From Gemmatimonadota bacterium (GTDB taxonomy: Bacteria; Gemmatimonadota; Gemmatimonadetes; Gemmatimonadales; Gemmatimonadaceae), in the NCBI GenBank assembly GCA_020161135.1, contig JAIUOB010000004.1:124001-188000 (forward strand): 64,000 bases of DNA, given 5' to 3'. Of this stretch, positions 29,113 through 36,387 are shown piece by piece; the first letter of the stretch is position 1; the number at the start of each line of letters is the position of its first letter. Below the pieces are notes generated by a model. That model saw nothing but the letters and a program-made list of their open reading frames with translations, searched no databases and was not told the origin of the DNA. The position numbers and the translations under genes were made by a program.

Positions 29113-30128
29113 CCGTCGCCCTGCGCCATGCGGCACCGGAACTGCTCGCCCCCACCCGCGCGACACCGCTGCAGAGTCGGCGCGCCGAGGCGACTCGGTG
29201 GATTGCCGGCCTGCACGACGAACTGACGTCATTCTTCGGGCGGCTCGATCGCGGCGGCACCTTCACCGAGGACCGATGGGAGCGCCCCGGCGGAGGAGGT
29301 GGCGTGGCGCGCGTCATGACCGACGGGCGCACGTTCGAGAAGGCCGGGATCAACCGGTCGGCGGTGATGGGCGACCTGCCTGAGCTGGCCGCGCGCCGAC
29401 TGGGTGGACACGGTGCGGCGATGGGCGCGACCCGCTTCTTCGCGACGGGGGTGTCGCTGGTCGTGCATCCGCGAAGCCCGCATGTGCCCACGGTGCACCT
29501 CAACGTGCGCTACTTCGAGCTGACCGACGAGGCGGGGAACCTCACGGACGCCTGGTTCGGCGGCGGAACCGACCTCACGCCCTTCCAGCCGCACGCAGAC
29601 GATGCCCGGCACTTTCATCGGGCGCTGCGCGCGATGTGCGACCGGCATCACGCGTCGTTCTATCCGCAGTTCAAGACCTGGTGCGACGAGTACTTCGTGA
29701 ACACGCACCGGGAGAACGAGGCCCGTGGCGTGGGCGGCATCTTCTTCGACCACCTGCGTCCCGATGACGCCGCGCACGGGCTCGACCTGGATGCGGTCAC
29801 GGCCTTCGTGTCCGACGTCGCGCGCGTGTTGCGGGCCGCGTACGAGCCCATTGTGACGACGCGTCGTGACCAGCCGTTTGGCGAGGCCGAGCGCGAGTTC
29901 CAGCTCGTCCGTCGCGGCCGCTATGTGGAGTTCAACCTCGTGCACGATCGCGGCACGGTGTTCGGGCTGCAGACGGCGGCGCGCGTCGAGAGCGTGCTCA
30001 TGAGCCTGCCGCCCCTCGCGATGTGGCAGTACGCGCCGCGCTACGCGCCCGATTCGAACGAGGCACGTCTGCTGGCCATGCTGGCGCCGCGCGCGTGGGC
30101 GGACGACGCGCTCGACGAGCGACCGTAA
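29109..30128 (+). CDS. hemF: Oxygen-dependent coproporphyrinogen III oxidase
   Basis: 339 residues. Converts coproporphyrinogen III to protoporphyrinogen IX using O2. The family motif TVHLNVRYFEL, DAWFGGGTDLTPF, RGVGGIFFDHL and FNLVHDRGTVFGLQT are present, and a basic N-terminal extension of about 30 residues precedes the domain. Choice of HemF rather than the radical-SAM HemN fits an aerobic life style and agrees with the absence of the anaerobic cyclase gene bchE from the neighbouring block. ATGA overlap with hemE; hemY starts 13 nt downstream after a GAGG ribosome site. Confidence 0.95.
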   Translation: MTVALRHAAPELLAPTRATPLQSRRAEATRWIAGLHDELTSFFGRLDRGGTFTEDRWERPGGGGGVARVMTDGRTFEKAGINRSAVMGDLPELAARRLGGHGAAMGATRFFATGVSLVVHPRSPHVPTVHLNVRYFELTDEAGNLTDAWFGGGTDLTPFQPHADDARHFHRALRAMCDRHHASFYPQFKTWCDEYFVNTHRENEARGVGGIFFDHLRPDDAAHGLDLDAVTAFVSDVARVLRAAYEPIVTTRRDQPFGEAEREFQLVRRGRYVEFNLVHDRGTVFGLQTAARVESVLMSLPPLAMWQYAPRYAPDSNEARLLAMLAPRAWADDALDERP

Positions 30129-30141
30129 CCACGAGGTACCG

Positions 30142-31611
30142 ATGCGCGCGATGGCGGAAGCAACGGGGCTACCCCCGGTGACCGGCGGTGACGACGACGA
30201 CGTGCGTCGCACGGTGGTGGTTGTCGGCGGCGGCATCACAGGCCTGACGGCGGCGCACGCGCTGCGTCGGCGCGGCGTGCATGTGACGCTGTACGAGGCC
30301 GCGCCGCAGGTCGGCGGCGCGATGCGGACGACCCATGCCGGCGGCTTTCTGGCCGAGCACGGCCCGAACTCGATCCTGTGTACGCCCGCCGCCGAGCAAC
30401 TCATCGCGCAGCTCGGGATCGATGACGAGGTGATCGAGGTGAGTGCGGCCGCGCAGCACCGCTACGTGGTGCGTGGTGGTGTGGCCCGCGCGTTCCCGAT
30501 CTCGCCGCTGGCCATGCTCTCGACGCCGCTGCTCTCGTGGCCGGCCAAGCTGCGCGTGCTGATGGAGCCGCTGGTGCGCCGTCGCCGCACGCAGGCCGAC
30601 GAGAGCATCGCCTCGTTCATCGAGCGGCGGTTGGGTCGAGAGGTGCTGGACTACGCGGTGGACCCGTTTGTCGCCGGCATCTACGCCGGCGATCCGGACG
30701 CGCTGAGCATGGCGCATGCGTTCCCGCAGGTCTTCGACCTCGAGCGCCAGTACGGTTCCCTCTCGAAGGGGCTGATGGCCACGCGTCGTGAGGCACAGGC
30801 GGCGCGCAAGGCGGCCGCCCCGGCCGCGCTGCCGAGCGCGCCCTCGCGCGCCGGCCGCATCATCGCGTTCCTCGACGGCATGCAGACGCTCCCCGACGCC
30901 TTGGGTGCCGCGCTGGGCGACGCCGTCCGCACCGACTGCCCCGTGCGCCTCGTGCACCGCCACCAGTCGCGCTGGATGGTCGAGGCGGGCGCCGAGGGGG
31001 CGCCGCATGCGCGGCTCGTGGATGCGGTCGTGATGGCCACGCCGGCGCACGTGCTGGCGGCGATGGAGCTGCCGGCCGCCCTGCGTCGCGATGCGGCGCC
31101 CATTGAGCAGGTGGCGTATCCGCCGGTGAGCACGCTCACGATCGGCTTCCGCCGCGGCGACGTGGCCCATCCGCTGGACGGCTTCGGGATGCTCGTGCCG
31201 CGCGTCGAGCGCCGCAGCGTGCTGGGCGTGCTGTTCAACTCGACGCTGTTCCCTGAGCGGGCGCCGGAGGGCCACGTCACGCTCACCTGCTTCGTGGGCG
31301 GCGCGCGGCAGCCGGAACGTGCGCGCGAAGCCACCGATGTGCTGGTCGAGCGGGTGCTGCACGACTTGCGGGAGCTGCTGGGCGTGCGCGGCGAGCCGGT
31401 GTTCGCATCGCATGTGTACTGGCCACGCGCCATCCCGCAGTACGGGGTCGGCTATCAGGCGGTCAAGGACGCGGCGGACGCCACTGAGCGGCAGAATCCC
31501 GGCCTCTACCTTGCGGGCAACTACCGCACGGGGGTCAGCGTGGGTGACTGCATCGTGGGCGGGCTCGGCGTGGCCGATCGGGTCGCGGAGTACCTGGCGC
31601 GCGCGGGATAG
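30142..31611 (+). CDS. hemY: Protoporphyrinogen oxidase, FAD-dependent (HemY/PPOX type)
   Basis: 489 residues. Oxidises protoporphyrinogen IX to protoporphyrin IX with O2, the branch-point substrate for haem and bacteriochlorophyll. The N-terminal flavin site VVVVGGGITGLTAAHALRRRG begins near residue 25; LEHGPNS-type AEHGPNSIL, DYAVDPFVAGIYAGDP and the C-terminal LYLAGNYRTGVSVGDCI are typical of HemY. Residues 215-245 are alanine-rich. It is called hemG in some annotations but is not the flavodoxin-like HemG of E. coli. Last gene of the apparent bchG-to-hemY operon; the next gene follows after 43 nt. Confidence 0.93.
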   Translation: MRAMAEATGLPPVTGGDDDDVRRTVVVVGGGITGLTAAHALRRRGVHVTLYEAAPQVGGAMRTTHAGGFLAEHGPNSILCTPAAEQLIAQLGIDDEVIEVSAAAQHRYVVRGGVARAFPISPLAMLSTPLLSWPAKLRVLMEPLVRRRRTQADESIASFIERRLGREVLDYAVDPFVAGIYAGDPDALSMAHAFPQVFDLERQYGSLSKGLMATRREAQAARKAAAPAALPSAPSRAGRIIAFLDGMQTLPDALGAALGDAVRTDCPVRLVHRHQSRWMVEAGAEGAPHARLVDAVVMATPAHVLAAMELPAALRRDAAPIEQVAYPPVSTLTIGFRRGDVAHPLDGFGMLVPRVERRSVLGVLFNSTLFPERAPEGHVTLTCFVGGARQPERAREATDVLVERVLHDLRELLGVRGEPVFASHVYWPRAIPQYGVGYQAVKDAADATERQNPGLYLAGNYRTGVSVGDCIVGGLGVADRVAEYLARAG

Positions 31612-31654
31612 GCGCGGTCCCGCGGCGAGCGTCCGGCCAGTAGGTTGGGAGATC

Positions 31655-32374
31655 ATGACTCTCGACCTGCTGGCCGTCGCGCCCCATCGGGACGACGCCG
31701 AACTGACCTGCGGCGGCACGCTGCTCAAGGCGCTCGACGCCGGGAAGCGGGTCGGCATCCTCGACCTCACGCAGGGCGAAATGGGGACCCGTGGCAGCGC
31801 CGACCTTCGCGCGGCCGAAGCAGAGGCGTCGGCGCGGCTGATGGGGCTGACCGTGCGCGAGAACCTGGGGCTCCCTGACGCCGGGATCCGCAATGACGAC
31901 GACACGCGGGCGCTTCTCGTGGCCATGCTCCGCCGCCTGCGTCCGCGCGTGGTGATCGCACCGGCTCCGCGCGGCCGGCACCCGGACCACCGGCGCACCA
32001 CCGAACTGGTGCGGGATGCGTGCTTTCTGTCGGGGCTGGCGAAGTATGCCCCGGGAAACGACCCCGCCTTTCGACCGCTCAAGCTGTTGCACGCGATCAG
32101 CTATCGGGAAGACGCGGTGAAGCCGACGTTCGTCGTCGACATCACCGCGCAGTTCGCGCGCAAGCTCGAGGCGATCGCGTGCTATCACTCGCAGTTCGCG
32201 GGGCTGACGCAGGCCGGCGAAGTCTATCCCAACGGCGAGCCGCTCGCGGACATCATCACGCATCACGCGGCGCACTACGGCTCGCTCATTCGCGTGCGGT
32301 ACGGCGAACCGTATTGGACCGAGGAGACGATGGCGGTCGACGACGTCACGAGCCTCGGGGTCTCCACGTTCTGA
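31655..32374 (+). CDS. bshB1: Bacillithiol biosynthesis deacetylase BshB1
   Basis: 239 residues of the LmbE/PIG-L zinc deacetylase family. The zinc motif is AHRDDAE (A-H-x-D-D-x-E, residues 9-15) with the third ligand in HPDHRRT, and GEMGTRGS is the substrate loop. The C-terminal YGSLIRVRYGEPYW and LAVDD-like AVDDVTSLG match BshB1, which removes acetyl from N-acetylglucosaminyl-malate in the bacillithiol pathway, rather than MshB. The start ATG is preceded by GGGAG. Presence of this gene predicts bshA and bshC elsewhere. It lies between the haem genes and kynA with no evident functional tie. Confidence 0.85.
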   Translation: MTLDLLAVAPHRDDAELTCGGTLLKALDAGKRVGILDLTQGEMGTRGSADLRAAEAEASARLMGLTVRENLGLPDAGIRNDDDTRALLVAMLRRLRPRVVIAPAPRGRHPDHRRTTELVRDACFLSGLAKYAPGNDPAFRPLKLLHAISYREDAVKPTFVVDITAQFARKLEAIACYHSQFAGLTQAGEVYPNGEPLADIITHHAAHYGSLIRVRYGEPYWTEETMAVDDVTSLGVSTF

Positions 32375-32390
32375 TGGTCCTGTCGCAGCG

Positions 32391-32434
32391 CCGTGTGTGG
32401 CACACCGTGTGCCGCACCCTGTGCGCTCTACATT
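32391..32434 (+). promoter_or_regulatory. Tandem 13-nt repeats and a -10-like hexamer before kynA
   Basis: CCGTGTGTGGCAC (32391-32403) and CCGTGTGCCGCAC (32405-32417) are direct repeats differing at two positions, followed by a degenerate third copy (CCTGTGCGCTC). TACATT at 32429-32434 is a possible -10, leaving a leader of about 28 nt. The repeats sit where an activator or repressor controlling tryptophan breakdown could bind. Confidence 0.35.
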
Positions 32435-32467
32435 GTGTGTCGTTCACCCGTTCACTCCCCTCCTTCC

Positions 32468-33205
32468 ATGACCGCTTCCATCGACTACGGCAGCTATCTC
32501 AAGCTGGATGCGCTGCTGGATCTGCAGGTGCCGCAATCGACGCCGGAGCACCCGGACGAGTTGCTGTTCATCGTGGTGCATCAGGCCAGTGAGTTGTGGT
32601 TCAAGGTGTTGCGGCACGAAATGGACACGCTCATCACCGCGCTCGAGGCGTTCGACACGATGCGCGCGCTGCTGGCCGTGCAGCGCATCAACGTGATCAC
32701 CGAGATCATCGCGCAGCAGCTCGGCGCGCTCGACACCCTGCCCCCCCAGCGGTTCGCGCAGTTCCGCGGCTATCTGGGCAGCAGCAGCGGATCGCAGAGT
32801 GCGCAGTTCCGCGCCATCGAGGCCACGGCGGGGCTGCGCGATGCGCACTTCCTGGCCGCCATCGCCGAACACGGCGCGCCGCCACCGGAAGTGCAGGCCG
32901 CGCTGGAGCGTCCCACGTTGCAGTCGCTGGTGCTCGCGCTGGTGGCGCACGAGAAGGTGTCACTGGAGTCCCTGTATACCGGGCCGGGACCGACACCCCT
33001 CTTCCTCCTGGTGGAGGGCTTGCTCGAGTTCGAGCAACGTTTCGCGCGGTGGCGCTTCCTGCACGTGCAACTGGTCGAGCGGATCATCGGGCCGGGCACG
33101 GGTGGGACGGGCGGGACGCTCGGTGCGAAGTATCTCGCGCGGACCGTGAGCCAGCGGTTTTTCCCGGAGTTGTGGGAGACACGCCGCGCGTTTTACGGAG
33201 CGTAG
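32468..33205 (+). CDS. kynA: Tryptophan 2,3-dioxygenase
   Basis: 245 residues. Haem enzyme that opens the indole ring of L-tryptophan with O2 to N-formylkynurenine. Family motifs visible: YLKLDALLDLQ and HPDELLFIVVHQASELWFK at the N-terminus, and near the C-terminus RWRFLHVQLVERIIG, whose histidine is the proximal haem ligand, followed by a GTGGTGGTLGAKYL loop. The ATG at 32468 is chosen over an upstream in-frame start because it aligns with the YGSYLKLD beginning. The pathway partner kynB lies downstream beyond a 232-bp palindrome. No kynureninase gene is in the window. Confidence 0.93.
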   Translation: MTASIDYGSYLKLDALLDLQVPQSTPEHPDELLFIVVHQASELWFKVLRHEMDTLITALEAFDTMRALLAVQRINVITEIIAQQLGALDTLPPQRFAQFRGYLGSSSGSQSAQFRAIEATAGLRDAHFLAAIAEHGAPPPEVQAALERPTLQSLVLALVAHEKVSLESLYTGPGPTPLFLLVEGLLEFEQRFARWRFLHVQLVERIIGPGTGGTGGTLGAKYLARTVSQRFFPELWETRRAFYGA

Positions 33206-33225
33206 TGGCTGGCATCGGGACACGA

Positions 33226-33457
33226 CGAACGGCGTGAGCCGTGACCGCGGGAGCGGAGAGGGGCGACAGGCTGCACCGCGCATGCAGGAGAGGCGACAGG
33301 CTCGACGGCGTGCGCGGTCACTGCTGACGGCGCTGGCGCGGGAAGGCTACCGCGGTTCGTCGTGACACCGCACGCGCCCTGTGCCTGTCGCTCCACCCGT
33401 GCACGCCGTGCCGCCTGTCGCTCCCGTCCGCTCACGCTGTTCCGCTCACGCCGTTCG
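33226..33457. repeat. 232-bp imperfect palindrome between kynA and kynB
   Basis: The outer 14 bp are a perfect inverted repeat: CGAACGGCGTGAGC (33226-33239) against GCTCACGCCGTTCG (33444-33457). The similarity continues inward over about 97 bp per arm with gaps. Within each arm the octamer GCGACAGG occurs twice, 30 nt apart (33263 and 33293; as CCTGTCGC at 33384 and 33414), and GCGGTCAC-like ends close the arms around a spacer of about 38 nt. This could be a non-autonomous mobile element, a REP/BIME-like unit, or a long terminator structure. I see no target-site duplication or transposase. Confidence 0.6.
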
Positions 33458-33486
33458 GAGTTGTACGGACACCAGCCCCTGCTTCG

Positions 33487-34167
33487 ATGCTCTTCGACAT
33501 CTCCATCCCTCTTTCTTCGCGCACTCCTCCCTGGCCCGGCGATCAGCCGTTCAGTTGTGGGTGGACCCTGCAGATGCGCGATGGCGAGAGCGTGAACCTC
33601 GCGGCCGTCACGACGAGCCTGCATGTCGGGACCCACGCGGATGCACCTTTGCATGTGCAGGATGGGTGGCCGGCCTCCGAAGCACTCGCTGTTGATGCGT
33701 TCCTGGGCGAGGCGGTGGTGATTGCCGTGGATGCCGATCACCCGGGACCGATCGATGTGCGCGACGTGCAGGCTCTCGTAGCGGAGGCGTTGGGTGCCGG
33801 CGCCGATGCGGTGACGCCCGCACGCGGCGCACCCATGGCGTGGCCGACACGGCTCCTGCTCCGCACGGGGCGCAGCACGGCCGACGGGATGTTCCCGGAC
33901 GACTGGCCCGTGCTCACCGAGGATGCCGCGGTGTGGCTGGTGTCCGTGGGTCTTCGGCTCTGGGGCGTCGACGCACCGAGCGTCGACGTGCGCACGAGCA
34001 AGACGTTGCCGGTCCACCATGCGCTGCTCGGCCGCGGCGCGTTCGTCCTCGAGAATCTCGACCTGCGCGCGGTGTCACCGGGCCGGTACGAGCTCATCGC
34101 GCCACCGCTGGCGGTCGAAGGCGCGGACGCCGCGCCGGTTCGTGCCCTGCTGCGTGCGGTGCGCTAG
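33487..34167 (+). CDS. kynB: Kynurenine formamidase, cyclase family
   Basis: 226 residues. Hydrolyses N-formylkynurenine to kynurenine and formate, the step after KynA. The metal-binding motif HVGTHADAPLH (H46, H50, D52, H56) is complete, and DISIPLSSRTPPWPGD at the start and TSKTLPVHHALLGRGAFVLENL near the end match the bacterial KynB subgroup of the cyclase family. Its TAG stop shares the CTAG palindrome with the stop of the convergent gene at 34164. Confidence 0.9.
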   Translation: MLFDISIPLSSRTPPWPGDQPFSCGWTLQMRDGESVNLAAVTTSLHVGTHADAPLHVQDGWPASEALAVDAFLGEAVVIAVDADHPGPIDVRDVQALVAEALGAGADAVTPARGAPMAWPTRLLLRTGRSTADGMFPDDWPVLTEDAAVWLVSVGLRLWGVDAPSVDVRTSKTLPVHHALLGRGAFVLENLDLRAVSPGRYELIAPPLAVEGADAAPVRALLRAVR

Positions 34168-35252
34168 CGCCGTCGCTTGAGATCGTCGAGGCGCCGCTCG
34201 ACGCTGGCCGGGATCGCGAGGGAGTCGGCGACCGACGCGATGGCTTCGGCGTCGTGCCAAGCCTGCGCGAGTGCATCGAGTTCACCAGCCAGCGCGGCGC
34301 GCTCCGTCTCCTCATGCAACGCCATCTCGAAGGCGAGGCGCGCGGCGACCGGGATGTACTGCAGATCGCCGGTGTCACCGAACGTCTGCCGAGCGGCCCA
34401 CTCACCACGCCGCGCCGCCGCCCATCGCGCGAACTGGTCCGGCCCGCCGGCTTCGTCGATGAGCGCCACGCCGTCGCGGATGGTGGACGCGCTCGCGCCA
34501 CTGTTGTTGACCTTCGGCATGTACTCGCGCAGCAGCGGCACCGCATCGGCGCCGTACAATTGCACGCGACCGAGTTCGCTCTTCCCTTCCTGACTGTCGA
34601 TGCCCTCGGTGGGCCAGAGCACGTCGGTGGGACGGGTGTCGCCGGCGGCGCGCTTCACCGTGTACCCGATCTCCACGCCCCACCCAATTTCCGGGGGCCC
34701 GGGAATGAGGCGCGGCATGCCGATTGGCTGGAAGAAGCCGCCATCGGGGAGCGCGTGTCGCCGCCCCTTGCGGCCCGTGGCCCCGATGATGGTGAGCAGG
34801 TTGACGACATGAATGAGCGGCGCTACCGCCGCCAATCCGACACCGAGCGTGGCGGCGCCCGCCACCAGCGCACCCGCGCCGGCCGTGGCCGCCACGCCCA
34901 TCGCGACGTAGCGCATGCGTCGTCGACCGAACTGATCACCGTATCGCCACGCCGCGAACTCGGGACGGAGCGGCGTCCCGATGCGCACGAGGTCCGTGCC
35001 ATCGCGCATGCGCGCGAGACCGATCTCGTCGGTGCTGACGCGCACACGCGTGCCGCGGAACGCACGCTCCGCCTGTTCGATGGCCTCCCACCGTGTCTCG
35101 AACGGCGTGAGGTTCCAGCGTTCACACTGCCGACACACGACCCACAGCCGGCCGAGGCTCGCGTCGAAGGCCACGCGCCGACCCACCGGCAGCGCTTCGA
35201 GCGTCTCGTTGCCGGGGAATCGGGCGTGACAGTGCAGGCAGGTGCGATACAT
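34164..35252 (-). CDS. Zinc-ribbon membrane protein of unknown function, paralogue 1
   Basis: 362 residues. An N-terminal zinc-ribbon-like region has CLHC (residues 5-8) and CRQC (about 40-43). A conserved stretch follows (FRGTRVRVSTDEIGLARMRDGTDLVRIG), then a hydrophobic glycine/alanine-rich segment (about 115-150), a variable middle (about 150-240), and a C-terminal helical region rich in Ala/Glu. It shares this layout and many residues with the gene upstream (35275), so the two are tandem duplicates, separated by 22 nt and probably co-transcribed. I do not recognise the family. The start at 35252 puts the first cysteine pair near the N-terminus, as in its paralogue. Confidence 0.75.
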   Translation of the reverse strand: MYRTCLHCHARFPGNETLEALPVGRRVAFDASLGRLWVVCRQCERWNLTPFETRWEAIEQAERAFRGTRVRVSTDEIGLARMRDGTDLVRIGTPLRPEFAAWRYGDQFGRRRMRYVAMGVAATAGAGALVAGAATLGVGLAAVAPLIHVVNLLTIIGATGRKGRRHALPDGGFFQPIGMPRLIPGPPEIGWGVEIGYTVKRAAGDTRPTDVLWPTEGIDSQEGKSELGRVQLYGADAVPLLREYMPKVNNSGASASTIRDGVALIDEAGGPDQFARWAAARRGEWAARQTFGDTGDLQYIPVAARLAFEMALHEETERAALAGELDALAQAWHDAEAIASVADSLAIPASVERRLDDLKRRR

Positions 35253-35274
35253 CGGGGCGCTCGTGCGAACCGAT

Positions 35275-36339
35275 TCAACCGCGCAGGTTGCCGAGGCGTG
35301 CCTGCACCGCCGCGGGGGTGAGCAGGTCGTCGGCGATGCGCGCGATCTCCTCGGCCTCCTGCCACGCGGCCGTGAGTTGCGCGAGCTCACCTTCCATGGC
35401 GGCGCGCTCCTGCTCCTCGTGGAGCGCCATCTCGATGGCGAGGCGTTCACGCACGTTGAGTGTGTGCAGCGAGCCCGGAAGCTTCTGCACCGTTTGGCGC
35501 TTCCCGTTGCCGGAGAAGCGTTCACCGGTGCCCCACTGCTTGTCACCGGGCTTCCAGCCGTGGCGCTGCTGCAGCCGCACCAGCACCTCGGCGGGGCTGC
35601 CGAGGTCTTCGAGGAGGCCGACCGCCTCCTGCACCTGCGTGCGCGAACCACCAAAGCGATTCACCGTCGGCATGATGCGCGCCGCGATACGCATCGCGTC
35701 GTCGCCGGTGACGAGCGTGCTGCCGTCCACATGTTCGACGCGCATCTGGAGCGGTCCGCCCGGCTCGCTGCGCACGAAGGCGCTCATGCGGGCGTGCCGA
35801 CGCTGCACGTCCACGAGGCGACCGTCCGGGAGGCGCACCTTGCCGATGGACACCCCGGGCCGTCCATGCACGAGCATGTCCCACAGTCCGCCGTTCGCGT
35901 AAACGCCGGCGAATGAACCGACGCTCACGCCAGCGGCCGCGATGCCACCGATGATGGCGGCGGCGCTGCCGACCACGGCCCCCGTCACGAGCAGTTGCCG
36001 ATTGCGACGCTTGCCGAGCTGGTCGCCGTACCGCCACACCGCCATTTCCGGGCGCTGCGGCTCGCCGATGCGGATGAGATCGACCCCCTCGCGGAGGCGC
36101 GCGAGGCCGACGTTGTCGGTGCTCACGCGCAGCCGAGTGTCACGGAACCGGCGTTCCATGGCCTCGATGGCTTCCCACCGCTCCTCGAGGGGGGAGAGGT
36201 TCCAGCGGGCGCAGTGCACACACACGACCCACAGCCGTCCGCGCCGGGCGTCGAACGCGAGTCGCGCCCCGACCGGAAACGCCTCGAAGGCCTCGTTCTG
36301 GCCGAGTGCCCCATTGCAGTGAATGCAGGTCGTGAACAT
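35275..36339 (-). CDS. Zinc-ribbon membrane protein of unknown function, paralogue 2
   Basis: 354 residues, first gene of a two-gene minus-strand unit. CIHC (residues 5-8) and CVHC (about 40-43) form a probable zinc ribbon; the shared RLRVSTDNVGLARLREGVDLIRIG block follows, then a hydrophobic segment (about 112-145, VTGAVVGSAAAIIGGIAAAG). The middle and C-terminal parts include a segment with GWKPGDKQWGTGERF and a charged helix (LAIEMALHEEQERAAMEGEL) that closely matches the paralogue (LAFEMALHEETERAALAGEL). The two proteins may interact. Function unknown. It is divergent from the cysteine desulfurase gene with 48 nt between the start codons. Confidence 0.75.
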   Translation of the reverse strand: MFTTCIHCNGALGQNEAFEAFPVGARLAFDARRGRLWVVCVHCARWNLSPLEERWEAIEAMERRFRDTRLRVSTDNVGLARLREGVDLIRIGEPQRPEMAVWRYGDQLGKRRNRQLLVTGAVVGSAAAIIGGIAAAGVSVGSFAGVYANGGLWDMLVHGRPGVSIGKVRLPDGRLVDVQRRHARMSAFVRSEPGGPLQMRVEHVDGSTLVTGDDAMRIAARIMPTVNRFGGSRTQVQEAVGLLEDLGSPAEVLVRLQQRHGWKPGDKQWGTGERFSGNGKRQTVQKLPGSLHTLNVRERLAIEMALHEEQERAAMEGELAQLTAAWQEAEEIARIADDLLTPAAVQARLGNLRG

Positions 36340-36351
36340 GGCTGGGCGTAT

Positions 36352-36381
36352 GTTGAGGCGATCCCTCAACTTAGCTAGATT
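36352..36381 (+). promoter_or_regulatory. Promoter with palindrome for the cysteine desulfurase gene
   Basis: TTGAGG (36353-36358) and TAGATT (36376-36381) are separated by 17 nt and each matches the sigma-70 consensus at 4 of 6 positions. The ATG is 6 nt further on, so transcription should begin at or next to it. The -35 is half of the perfect inverted repeat GTTGAGG/CCTCAAC (36352-36370), a possible operator. Confidence 0.5.
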
Positions 36382-36387
36382 CGGCGG

